Assembly (NCBI GenBank): GCA_032718475.1
Contig: JAUCBJ010005185.1
Span: 1-57,218 of the forward strand
Reading direction: 5' to 3'
DNA from: Nemertoderma westbladi
Lineage: Eukaryota > Xenacoelomorpha > Nemertodermatida > Nemertodermatidae
Length of the DNA stretch: 57,218 bases
Shown here: positions 9,389 through 17,397 of the stretch, piece by piece
Position numbering within the stretch: position 1 is the first letter of the stretch
Layout of the letters: each line of letters begins with the position of its first letter
The notes under the pieces: model-generated
Seen by the model: the letters and a program-made list of their open reading frames with translations, nothing else
What the model was told of the DNA's origin: nothing
Database searches by the model: none
Position numbers and translations under genes: made by a program

Positions 9389-10396
9389 ATGGACCAGAAT
9401 CGCCAGATTTTCAGCAAATTACCTACAACAATCGATTTATTGGACTATCCACAACCTGGATCTCCTAGTTTTGATGTGAAATGGAACGCCCTGTTGAATG
9501 AGAATGTGCAAGTCATTCGTTTCTCTGGGAGGGAGGCCCCGGATACCCGTAACTTGCAGGCGCTCCGGTTGACTGACGCTAGTACAAGCCTGAAAAGGAC
9601 TCGGAACGCTGAGGCAACCGGAGGAGGAAAGTTGTCATTCTGGAATACGTTCCGGCGAAGCATTTACAAATCCCGGTGCTTAATATATGACAACGAGGGC
9701 AATGCGACGCCGACTCTGAAGGCGGTTATAATGGCGCGATGTCAGAGTTTCATCGACGATAAGAGTACATATCTCGCACACTGGGGAAACCTGGCGGAAT
9801 GTACAGAGATGCTGCGAGAGGACCGAATGACAGCCATCCAAAATCAGGATGACTATAAAGAAAAATACGGGACGAAAGAGTACGGTCGGTCGCTAATCGT
9901 TGTACTCGGAACCCTGGACGGGTTGGTAATAGTGTGTCGAATCTTTCCAACACCCCAACAGGAAATACGGACAGCCGGGGTGATCTGGTTACTACCGACA
10001 GTGATCCAGAAGATCCTGTTCGACATTGATATAATCAAAATCGGGTCAGATATAAAAGCGGACCTCCGAAACGACTACATCAACGCTCCATTCGGAAGGA
10101 ACCGTAGAGAGGACATCAGCACGATCAGCCACTTCATCGACACCCAAACCCTGCTGGCCTGGTTACGGGTCACGGATTTTATGGGAGGGTTTAGAGAGGT
10201 GAGACGGACCAAATCCGGTATCGGCTACCTAGCGGTACTAAATGGCGGTTTAGATTTTAAACCACAAAAGTTCCCGGACTACAATAAAATCTACGACTTG
10301 CATCTGGATTTAGCGATACGTCATGAGTGGGAAAACCGTTGGAGGGATGTAGAAAGGAAATGGACGATCCACCAACGCTGGAATAATCCGGAGTGA
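9389..10396 (+). pseudogene. Extra ORF of the BEL/Pao element, part 1 (exonuclease-like segment)
   Basis: A 335-codon frame starts at ATG 9389, after the spacer, on the element's strand. I do not recognise it with certainty. Residues 168-260 resemble the DEDD 3'-5' exonuclease fold of the RNase D/WRN type. A hydrophobic strand (about 168-185) is followed by ILFDIDIIKIGSDIKADLRN (210-228, similar to the Exo II pattern K-(I/V)-G-x-x-I-x-x-D) and by HFIDTQTLLAWL (248-259, similar to the D-T-Q segment after Exo II). A clear Exo I D-x-E and Exo III Y/H-x3-D are not visible, so catalysis is doubtful. There is no signal peptide or transmembrane helix as expected of an envelope. The frame stops at 10394-10396 but continues in the same phase to 11353, suggesting one longer protein. 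It includes the hairpin motif at 9586. Confidence 0.6.
9586..9602 (+). other. Hairpin motif copy in the extra ORF, read in a different frame
   Basis: AAGCCTGAAAAGGACTC, one end base changed. Here the ORF frame reads TSLKRTRN, while gag reads the same bases as EPEKDS. The nucleotide sequence is kept while the peptide is not. Confidence 0.65.
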
Positions 10397-10417
10397 CGGA
10401 ACTACATCTATGTAACG

Positions 10418-11353
10418 ATGGAGTCGTACAGGGTCACTAAGTTTATCTGCAATACCCTCAATAAGCTTATTAGCGCAGTCCGAAACGCTTTCATAGATTA
10501 TGAATGGAACGAGGTGATCGAGCAAGCATTCAAGGCGGTACAGAATATCCCACCAGGGGATACCAAGACGCTTGAAATAATCGAGGCCTGGGATCTGAAT
10601 GGACCGTTCGATATCCCAACGATCAACGACCGCCTTGGCGCCGAGGAACCTATAGTGTCGTCGGAAGGAGAGGAGCTATGGAAACACGAAGGTGTCCTGT
10701 TATCCACACCGAAATGCCAACACGAACCAGAAGTTACCTATGGATCAGCTGCTAAGTGGATAGCCACGACTGAGCCTGTGATGGACTCGGGCGTAGCTAC
10801 TCTGCTTGGCTCGGGTAGTACGGCGAGGGAATTGGTTACCACTCTCGCGCTCAGCGACTTCGATTATACATGCAGGGTGTTATCTCCTTACCCGTTCCCT
10901 GGAGGAGATGACTGGTCCACGGAAACTCCGAGCACCAGTACCCAGTGGACCCGGTCGGCAATCCAAGTGACGAAGGGACCTAGTATACCACCGACCCCCG
11001 GGAACCTCCTCAGGATTACTTCGGCGAATGTTCCGGCATCCTTTCGCCAACCAGCTATTCCACATGACCCGATGAGGTTCACCTGATGGTACGCTGAACA
11101 GATGGAGTGGATTCACCGTCAGAAATGGGCACCCGAAATGCATCCAGCGGACCATAAGGAGGGATACCGCAGCGAGGCCCAACTCCACGACAGCGCGGCG
11201 TACCGCGGGCTTCCTATAATAACAATTATTCCCAAGAAGGATAAACGGTTGGAATATTACACTGGCGTGCAAATTCCAATCTTCTTCGGTCAAGAAATGA
11301 AACTCGATGTCTGCAGTAGTTGTGGTTCGGAAGGAACAGTGTCCTCGAGGTAA
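10418..11353 (+). pseudogene. Extra ORF, part 2 (central region, unrecognised)
   Basis: This is the same phase as 9389-10396. The region is open from 10397 to a TGA at 11084-11086, then from 11087 to the stop at 11351-11353. The first half is helical (CNTLNKLISAVRNAF). The middle is Ser/Thr/Pro-rich like a linker (residues about 130-220 of the 10418 frame). The last part is enriched in charged and aromatic residues (MEWIHRQKWAPEMH) and ends in CSSCGSEG, where the reading changes frame to the zinc-knuckle segment. I know no family for it. A hairpin-motif variant is at 10772. Confidence 0.5.
10772..10788 (+). other. Hairpin motif, variant copy
   Basis: GAGCCTGTGATGGACTC. The stem GAGCC/GG-A-CUC is kept and the loop changes to GUGA, again of GNRA type, flanked by a U-U mismatch. 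It reads TEPVMDSG. Confidence 0.55.
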
Positions 11354-11849
11354 GAAACAAAGAGTAACCGAGCCCTGTTTCCAAATCCTCGGGATAGTAT
11401 ATTGCCCATATTGCGCCATCCCGGGCCATGATGTATCGGTTTGCCCAACATCGTACAATGTATGTACAACATGCGGATTCCGTGGGCATACGGCGAGCCC
11501 TCGGTGCAATATTAAATGTCCTTCTAAGGATGTTACAGCTACTGGGAACATGGTAATGTTCGAGACGTACACCAATGTCCACATAAAGACCAGAGTGCGA
11601 TTGAGCGATCGAAATGTTGCACAGGAGATGGCGTGCGGGTATTTCTCATTCCCCGAACGTCTCCATATGGGAGAGGCTTTACCCTTCCACTACGTGGATC
11701 TCCTACTTATCGCCAATCTATTCGGTCCATTCGAGGTGATTAGGCGTCTATACTCGTATACGGAAGCGTTTGGAGATGGAGAATGGTTCCAGACAGCTCG
11801 AGCCACCGAGCTAGAAAGGAGAACGGATCTCATCACGATACCTCAATGA
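11307..11849 (+). pseudogene. Extra ORF, part 3 (double CCHC zinc knuckle)
   Basis: After a frameshift between about 11307 and 11353 the coding signal continues in another frame to TGA 11847-11849. Two zinc knuckles stand side by side: CPYCAIPGHDVSVC (C-x2-C-x4-H-x4-C, about 11403-11444) and CTTCGFRGHTASPRC (C-x2-C-x4-H-x5-C, about 11466-11510), with more cysteines before and after. Such knuckles bind single-stranded nucleic acid. About 100 residues with no recognised fold follow (for example MACGYFSFPERLHMGEALPF). Since gag already has its own knuckles, this is a second nucleic-acid-binding module in the element. Confidence 0.6.
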
Positions 11850-12023
11850 GGAATGGCTGCCAGGAGGCAGGCGGCGGCGCTTCTCGCATCAGCCAATGAC
11901 GCCCCACTACCCGCATTGGCGTTAAACGAAAGTCGATGGGCGAAGAAAAGGAAAGCATATCAAAGTAGGAGATTAAACGATAAAACAAAGGAAGGACTGT
12001 CAGACACAGGTATGAAAAAATAG
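11850..12023 (+). pseudogene. Extra ORF, part 4 (basic C-terminal tail)
   Basis: In phase after the TGA at 11847 the frame stays open for 57 codons to TAG 12021-12023. It is Ala-rich (MAARRQAAALLASAND) and then strongly basic (WAKKRKAYQSRRLNDKTK), possibly a nuclear localisation or RNA-binding tail. The final bases overlap the left arm of the foldback at 11972, so the present C-terminus may be an artefact of that insertion. In the second copy of the flanking 12-bp repeat (12122-12133) the phase meets a TGA at once. Confidence 0.45.
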
Positions 12024-12133
12024 TAGGTAATTATATTTTTTCATACCTGTGGCTGACAGTCCTTCCTTTGTTTTATCGTTTAATATTTACTCGCCACATT
12101 CCCCAACATGAATTTTAATTTAAAGTAGGAGAT
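11962..12133. repeat. Foldback hairpin flanked by 12-bp direct repeats
   Basis: Arms 11972-12022 and 12034-12084 (51 nt each, one mismatch seen) flank an 11-nt loop. AAAGTAGGAGAT occurs at 11962-11973 and again at 12122-12133, bracketing the hairpin like a target duplication. The structure separates the end of the extra ORF from the 3' LTR. Confidence 0.88.
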
Positions 12134-12142
12134 GAAAGACCA
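12122..12142 (+). promoter_or_regulatory. Probable polypurine tract before the 3' LTR
   Basis: AAAGTAGGAGATGAAAGACC is purine-rich and sits next to the likely TG start of the LTR at 12143. Polypurine tracts prime plus-strand DNA synthesis in LTR elements. The exact cleavage point cannot be seen. Confidence 0.4.
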
Positions 12143-13396
12143 TGACATTTATAGACATTTATTCAAACATTATATTTTATATATATATGTACGTAAACTG
12201 ACTCTAGGACAAATTAATCATGGACTATGCAATAACACAAAATTAGTTTTGTATGGGGAAATGACCTTACGCAAACTCGATCTACCGATAGACCTCACGA
12301 AGGTCATTTGGGGGGACTGTTCGCGTTATTTTAATTATCATAATGCGAGTTACATATTTTTCGATTTCTTATTTTATGAATGTGCCAATATCGATGGGGG
12401 GCATGGGAACAAAAAATTGGGCACATTTAATAAACTGGGGGTGATTTACGGGCGAAACTTGGGGGGACTTATGGGACGCGGGATACATTTCAGATATTTA
12501 AGGGCCATGGGTGGGGGGTAAAATCAAGCAATACTCTCGGCTGTCAGGGTTGCTGATAGTTACTTTAGACCTAGACAACGCTAGCCTGAAACGGACTCGG
12601 GCGCCGTTCGATAAACCGGGGATTTGTGAAGGGCCGATGACCAGATGGAAAGGAAGGGTTCAACGAGGACTGACTTCCTGGCGTGGGCTCCATGACTGGC
12701 GTTAGTACGAGCCTGAAAAGGACTCGGAAAGCTCCGATGGTTGGGGCTCACAATGGGCTGACAGACCCTTAGCTAAGCCGTACCGCTTTCCTGAGGACTG
12801 ATCCTGTTAGGGTTCGGGAAGGGTGGGACGGACATGCGATAGGGTCGAAAGACAGAGGACCGAACTTTACTGGCATACCGACTATTCGGAGCGGGTTCTC
12901 GACTACTAACGTGATTACGAGCCTGAAAAGGACTTGGAAAGCATAGGTAGTTGGGACCCTGCGACGAACCGACAGAATCCCTAGCTAAGCTGTGCCGCTT
13001 TCCTAATGACTGAACCGTATGGGATCAGGAAGGGTGGAGCGGGCAAAGGATCGACCGACGCTGACACTACTGTACCGGGACTAGTACCGAGGGAAAATTG
13101 GAAACATTAGTTAGGTCAAAATCTGAAAGTTAAGCGAACAGTGGGGTAATTAAATAATTTACTGTAGGAATTTCATATTGTGTATTATTGTGAATATTTG
13201 GTATATTGGTGTGGGGAAGCCCAAATTATTCTCAATCAGAGTGCAACAGAGTGTAACAGAGTTCCAACTGCAGATCAGAGTTCAAAGTTTAGAGTGCAAT
13301 ATTTCAGGTTACTACTATTAAAGATTAATATCCAACCAATGAAACTCTTTTCTACCCGCAACTCTGCATTAAAGATAACGTCCTTCTCCACTCCCA
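12143..13396 (+). repeat. 3' LTR of the BEL/Pao element
   Basis: It matches 1-1322 from 12339 onward. The start is set at TG 12143 because it follows a purine-rich tract, and the end at CCCA 13396, where the match to the 5' LTR fades, giving about 1254 bp with TG...CA ends. It lacks the extra ~95-bp units of the 5' copy. Start and end are accurate only to within some bases. Confidence 0.8.
12582..12935 (+). other. Hairpin motif, three copies in the 3' LTR
   Basis: Copies at 12582-12598 (TAGCCTGAAACGGACTC), 12709-12725 (exact) and 12919-12935 (final C changed to T). The last two are 210 bp apart, as are the pair at 643 and 853 in the 5' LTR. Confidence 0.65.
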
Positions 13397-14395
13397 ATAA
13401 CCAGTGACTGGCCGGAATATAGTGGTCTGAAAGTTCCGCCTCCAGCATTGGCGTTTTCCCCCCTGGTGTCGGGAATAACGGCAACAATTATTATTATTAT
13501 TATATACTATTATTATATATCAAATTTTATCTAGCATCTCCTTAACTATATATCATGCATGCTAATACTAAATATTAAGTGCATAGGTGGTGGTTGTCTG
13601 TAGAATGTGTGTTGCTTCTACCTACTGTACAGTAGGAAGTGCAGGGTTGGATCCCATGCCAAGCCACTTACGATTTCATAACTGTTTCACCAACCCAGGG
13701 ATATGGGAGGGCACCCGAAAGTGTTTGACATTTTTCAACCTTGGGAGTTAGTGTGGCGCTCTCCCTACCTACAGGTATCAGCCGAGAGAAGATAATTCGG
13801 GGTACCTCCGATGATGGTGTTTAATGTTCTACTTTCACTTTACGAAATATTCAGAAGTAAGTCATGGACAGCTCGAAAGTTTGACTGCGAAACTTTAGGA
13901 AGATTGTGGAGAACGATTGGAATTCCATCAGCCTTATATAAAATAAAATTCATATTTAGAGCCCTAACTAGGACGCAAACGGTAGTCATAGGAACACATT
14001 ATAGGAAGCTGCTACGTAGACTACTCTGTGTGGGAAATTATGTGGGTAACAATCGGCTCTACGGCTTAATGGGATGCAGCTACATTGCCGATGAGGCATA
14101 CAAGTCTATAGTAGGGGCCGGCCATCATACGATTAGAAACGTGTCCTAATGATTTATGGCAAACTGGACTCGGTTATGCCCTATTATACAATAAACAAGA
14201 CACGGCACACATTGTCCTTGGCAGCACCTATCACAAAGCCGCAATGGCCTATCCGCTTCCTATTCTCCACTCGCTACAAACGTATACTTATGTAGCACAC
14301 AGCGTGCTCTCACGTATAAAACCAAGGGAACTAAAATTAAGTGAGAAAAATGATGCTAGCTTTATTGCAAACTGTTACAAAATGGCAATACCCTT
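13397..14395. other. Flanking DNA, no recognised gene
   Basis: This stretch holds an ATT/TAT microsatellite (about 13490-13525), a perfect 16-bp palindrome CCTACTGTACAGTAGG (13619-13634) and a GCAGGGTTGGATCCC segment near 13640 that looks vaguely like a tRNA T-arm or B box. A 112-codon plus frame (13811-14149) has fewer A/T bases than its surroundings but no recognised motif. It could be a relic of an element. Confidence 0.4.
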
Positions 14396-14515
14396 AATAA
14401 TAATAATAATAATAATAATATTGGTTATTTATATAGCGCTTTTCTACGCTCAGCATACTCAAAGCGCTTTTATTATCATTACCCCAGCAAAGCTGCGATA
14501 AACACAAATATATCC
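14396..14515 (+). repeat. TAA microsatellite with a TTATATAGCGC-type repeat end
   Basis: An (AAT)n run (14396-14421) leads into TTATTTATATAGCGCTTTTC and, 25 bases on, AAAGCGCTTTT. The inverted AGCGCTTT/AAAGCGCT words can form a stem. Microsatellite plus TATATAGCGC tails are widespread in animal genomes as ends of old repeats; I know the pattern but not the family name. Confidence 0.5.
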
Positions 14516-14563
14516 TTGACTATTTTTGAATCATATAATCTAACAAACTACTATTTAAACATT

Positions 14564-14640
14564 GCCTCCGTGGTGTAGTGGTTAGCATGCATACCTGAAC
14601 GTTTATCGGGAGACGCGGGTTCAATCCCCGCTGGTGGAGA
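14564..14640 (+). ncRNA. tRNA-like sequence (tRNA pseudogene or SINE head)
   Basis: The A box TGGTGTAGTGG (14571-14581) and B box GGGTTCAATCC (from 14618) are at tRNA spacing, and a good T-stem (GCGGG/CCCGC) is present. The acceptor stem (GCCTCCG against TGGTGGA) has two mismatches and the anticodon stem is poor; the loop could be read as GAA. It is more likely a pseudogene or Pol III-type SINE head than a working tRNA. Confidence 0.55.
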
Positions 14641-15959
14641 ATTCATTTTTTCCGCTCCATTTGCTATAGAGTTGGATCATCCTTAGTCCTGTTTAATTAC
14701 TTATTAAACTATTTAAACATTATTATAAAATTTATAGCTAACTTAACCAGATCTAATAATATCGTGCAATTGATTAATTTGTTAAGGCAATATGTATTGT
14801 AATATGTATTGTGTTGAGGTTAACACGTTTAACCCCACATATTGATTCATTGCGGTTATTCCTGATTACAAATCAGCAATGTCTTTGATTTCTTTTGATA
14901 TGTTGGATCTGAATGGCCGTTGGCCTACTTTTATTTTGTGCATAACTGATTAAAATAGTTTTAACAAACGTATTCGTGTAACATAGGTTACATTTAGTGT
15001 AATACTAGTACCTACGAGGTAATTTATAGCCGGACTATTATATAAGTTCTAAGTCTTAACGTTCTATGGTCACGATATGTGTATAACTCTTATCTGTGGA
15101 CAGTGTTTCTGGTTTTTTTAATGTTTTATCTGCCAATTTTACATGAATAAATGCCGGCTCGATTCCTCGATTAATTCCGGTTCGTTAATAGATAGACTTT
15201 ACAAATACAGACACAGACTCCGTGTAAATTTAACCTTTAATATTTAGATAATGCTTACCAGGATCCGTTCTCTTCTTCACTTCTACATTTTCTGAATTGT
15301 CATCATTAGCAGAAATAACTACAGACATGACCCCCAGTAGGGCTGCAAATAATATGCATAATGGCACATTCGCCCTGTAACTGGACCTATACCTAGGCGA
15401 CATAGAGCCAACATTCGCCCTGTAACTGGACATATTATTAGGCGATATAAAGCCAACTCTACTGCTCGCGACCACATATGTTGGTGTTTTCCCAGCTAGT
15501 AGTGTCAGATTTAACTCAGGTAAAGGAAACAAATTTAAATTTAAATGAATTACATAAATTATATTAAATTATGTTGTCTATTTGTTGCAATGTCCTGTGT
15601 TCTACAATATTACCATAATAATATATATCGCTGTAAGTACATAGGTTATGTTATAAATGTTAATGTGCGAGAGAGGGGAACATGCAATGAAGATATGGAT
15701 TTTACCACATGAGATATTTCACAACATCACCCTTAAGTTGATTCACTACAATGCAATAAAGGTTATATTTATATATAACTAAGCATATACCATATATACT
15801 ATATAACAGCAACTAAGGGATTATTTTATATCTTACACGTGGCAAATTTCGATTACTGTAGAGATGCCCCTCCATATGTTATGTTATCAAGGTATCATGA
15901 CTTGTGGCACTGTTAATTAATGCAGTTATTAAATGTACTGTAGTGTATGTACAGTAGTT
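14641..15959. other. AT-rich DNA, no recognised gene
   Basis: A short two-copy repeat lies at about 15367-15460 (ATTCGCCCTGTAACTGGAC twice, about 50 bp apart). It sits in a minus-strand frame of 100 codons (15230-15532) that has one hydrophobic stretch (CILFAALLGVMSVVIS). I see no homology, and this may be chance. Confidence 0.4.
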
Positions 15960-16052
15960 AGAGTTAAAGACGAGATCATACCAGGTCTAATTTTCTGGCA
16001 ACCAACTCATGGAAAACGTACCCGTGGACGACCGGCTATAACACAGCTATAA
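15960..16052 (+). pseudogene. Fragment of a LINE RT C-terminus, plus strand
   Basis: About 30 codons end at TAA. LIFWQPTHGKRTRGRP (from about 15990) has the W-x-P-x-x-G-x-R-x-x-G-R-P pattern found at the C-terminal end of many non-LTR retrotransposon ORF2 proteins. It is on the opposite strand to the LINE beside it, so it is a separate fragment placed tail to tail with it. Confidence 0.6.
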
Positions 16053-16745
16053 CATAACTGTACTTGAGAGAAACGAAATTGTGACAACTATGGAGAATCG
16101 GTTTTTAATGTCAAACATGAACTTTGCAGTCTCTAGTTCAAAACGTTTATAAAGTTGTAAAATATTAAGTGATTTATATATAGGTGCCGATCGAAAGTGA
16201 TTGAAAGTGATTGCTAGTATTATTTTGGTTGCTTTTTTTTTAATTGGGCTAGTATAGGAGTTGTAACTGTTTCCCCACAGGACTAGTCCGCACAATAAGT
16301 GTGGGTGGACAAGGGCAAAATATAGTGTTCTTAATATGTAAATTGGTAGAATGTGTCTTAATTTATAAAAGATTCGTGAGAGTTTTGATATTTTTGATAA
16401 ATTATATTCACAATGAATTTTCCAATTAATTTTTTTATCATTAAAAATTCCTAGAAATTTTGAGGCGGTTTTTGTGGCAATAGGGTGATAGTAGATTGTA
16501 TTGTGACCGTGGGGATTGGTGGATGTCGGCTGTTATGGAATAGTACCGTATATACTCAGTCTTCTTTAAATTTACTGAAAGTTTGTTGTCGGTTCATTGA
16601 GTCAGTCTTGTAGTTCAGTGTTAACAGTTTTAATGAGTTTAATAGTATTTTTATCGCAGTAAAGTAGCGTAGTGTCGTCTGCGAATAGCCCTGTGGAGTT
16701 CCACAAGGTGAGTTAGTTGTTCCAGATGTACGGCCGTCAATGGAT
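16047..16745 (-). pseudogene. LINE ORF2, RT core end to C-terminus (minus strand)
   Basis: Read on the minus strand from 16745 down: SIDGRTSGTTNSPCGTPQG, then in another frame GLFADDTTLLYCDKNT (the FADD catalytic motif), then KTASKFLGIF and INWKIHCEYNLSKISKLSR, and finally HPHLLCGLVLWGNSYNSY with LNILQLYKRFELETAKFMF. These are the usual RT motifs C to E and thumb region of Jockey/CR1/L2-like LINEs. About 25 codons normally found between G-x-PQG and FADD are missing, a deletion. Several frameshifts occur. It continues the LINE sequence on the far side of the SINE. Confidence 0.85.
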
Positions 16746-17038
16746 ACTAGGTAAAAGTAAAGTAAAAGTAAATTTTCTTCGGCCGTTAGGCCAGGGATTA
16801 CGCACAAAGTCTGACGACTTATTTTCAGTGCGGTCCCCCCAGAACTTTACTCCCCAGAGGAAACTCTAGTACTCATTTAGCTACCACTTAAGGATGCAAG
16901 GCAGAGATGCGCCCTGGCTGGTCCCTTTAAAGCATTCGTGCCGAAACGGAATCTGCCCTGGCCCATGTGAGGATCGAACCCACGACCTACAGGAGATGTG
17001 AATTCAATGCAACCACTACACCAAGGTGGAACCTTAGG
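16746..17038 (-). mobile_element. tRNA-derived SINE inserted in the LINE
   Basis: On the minus strand it starts near 17038 with a tRNA-like head: A box TTGGTGTAGTGG and B box GGGTTCGATCC. A body follows, and then an (ACTTTT)-like tail near 16750-16775. A second copy lies at 49280-49458 on the same strand and shares the head and the GAGTACT...CTGGGGAGT body, proving a dispersed family. SINEs are moved by LINE enzymes. This one lies where LINE sequence is deleted. I cannot name the family. Confidence 0.8.
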
Positions 17039-17044
17039 TGTACC

Positions 17045-17397
17045 TGTGTTCTGTTTGGAGAAAGCTACTGTGGTGCTTTTGTGGTATTGTGGTACTGTGA
17101 AGCTTTTGTGGTCAAGTGTGTCAAAAGCTTTCTTGAGATCCACAGAAATAAGGCAGGCGGAGCTTTGGTTGTCGAGAGTTTCCTGTAATTGTTCAGTAAT
17201 AGTGAGTATGACATCAGTAGTTGTAATTTGTTTGCGGAATCCGTGTTGAGCTGGAGATTGTAGGTTGTATTTATTTAAGTAGGTCGTTAATTGTGTATTA
17301 ATTTGTTTAATTAATTAGACTTTCATAGATTTTATTGAAAATGGGTAAGATAGAAATGGGGCGGTAATTATTTTTAAATGTCGGATCACCTGACTTA
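17045..17397 (-). pseudogene. LINE ORF2, RT fingers and palm (minus strand), downstream of the satellite
   Basis: Read from 17397 downward, the frame leaves the last satellite unit as KSGDPTFKNNYRPISILP and goes on with IFNKIYES. After a frame change it gives SPAQHGFRKQITTTDVILTI and then CLISVDLKKAFDTLDHK (near 17110-17160), the RT motif A. This is the classical N-terminal half of a LINE RT. The NYRPIS motif directly follows the segment that makes up the satellite unit. A stop near 17310 and a deletion after LDHK show decay. Confidence 0.9.

Larger units (their letters stand above)
1..13396 (+). mobile_element. BEL/Pao LTR retrotransposon, degenerate, 5' end cut by window
   Basis: The order LTR, gag, protease, RT, RNase H, integrase, extra ORF, LTR on one strand, with a YVDD RT motif, a DUF1759-like gag and a DUF1758-like protease, identifies the BEL/Pao superfamily. 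The two LTRs align closely but differ at roughly one base in 15 to 20 over the stretch I compared by eye (about 541-660 against 12600-12720), so the insertion is not recent. At more than 13 kb it is longer than the usual BEL/Pao element, mainly because of long LTRs, a 1.2-kb spacer and a 2.6-kb second ORF. Coding regions carry several stops and frameshifts, so this copy is not autonomous. A target-site duplication cannot be checked because the 5' LTR start lies outside the window. Confidence 0.93.

Noticed and set aside
9389-11849. Envelope-like gene
   Set aside because: No signal peptide, transmembrane helix or cysteine-rich ectodomain pattern; zinc knuckles point to nucleic-acid binding.
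13811-14149. Protein-coding gene of 112 codons
   Set aside because: No recognised motif, no splice or promoter context; kept only as a note in the flank entry.
14564-14640. Functional tRNA gene
   Set aside because: Acceptor and anticodon stems have mismatches, although A and B boxes are good.
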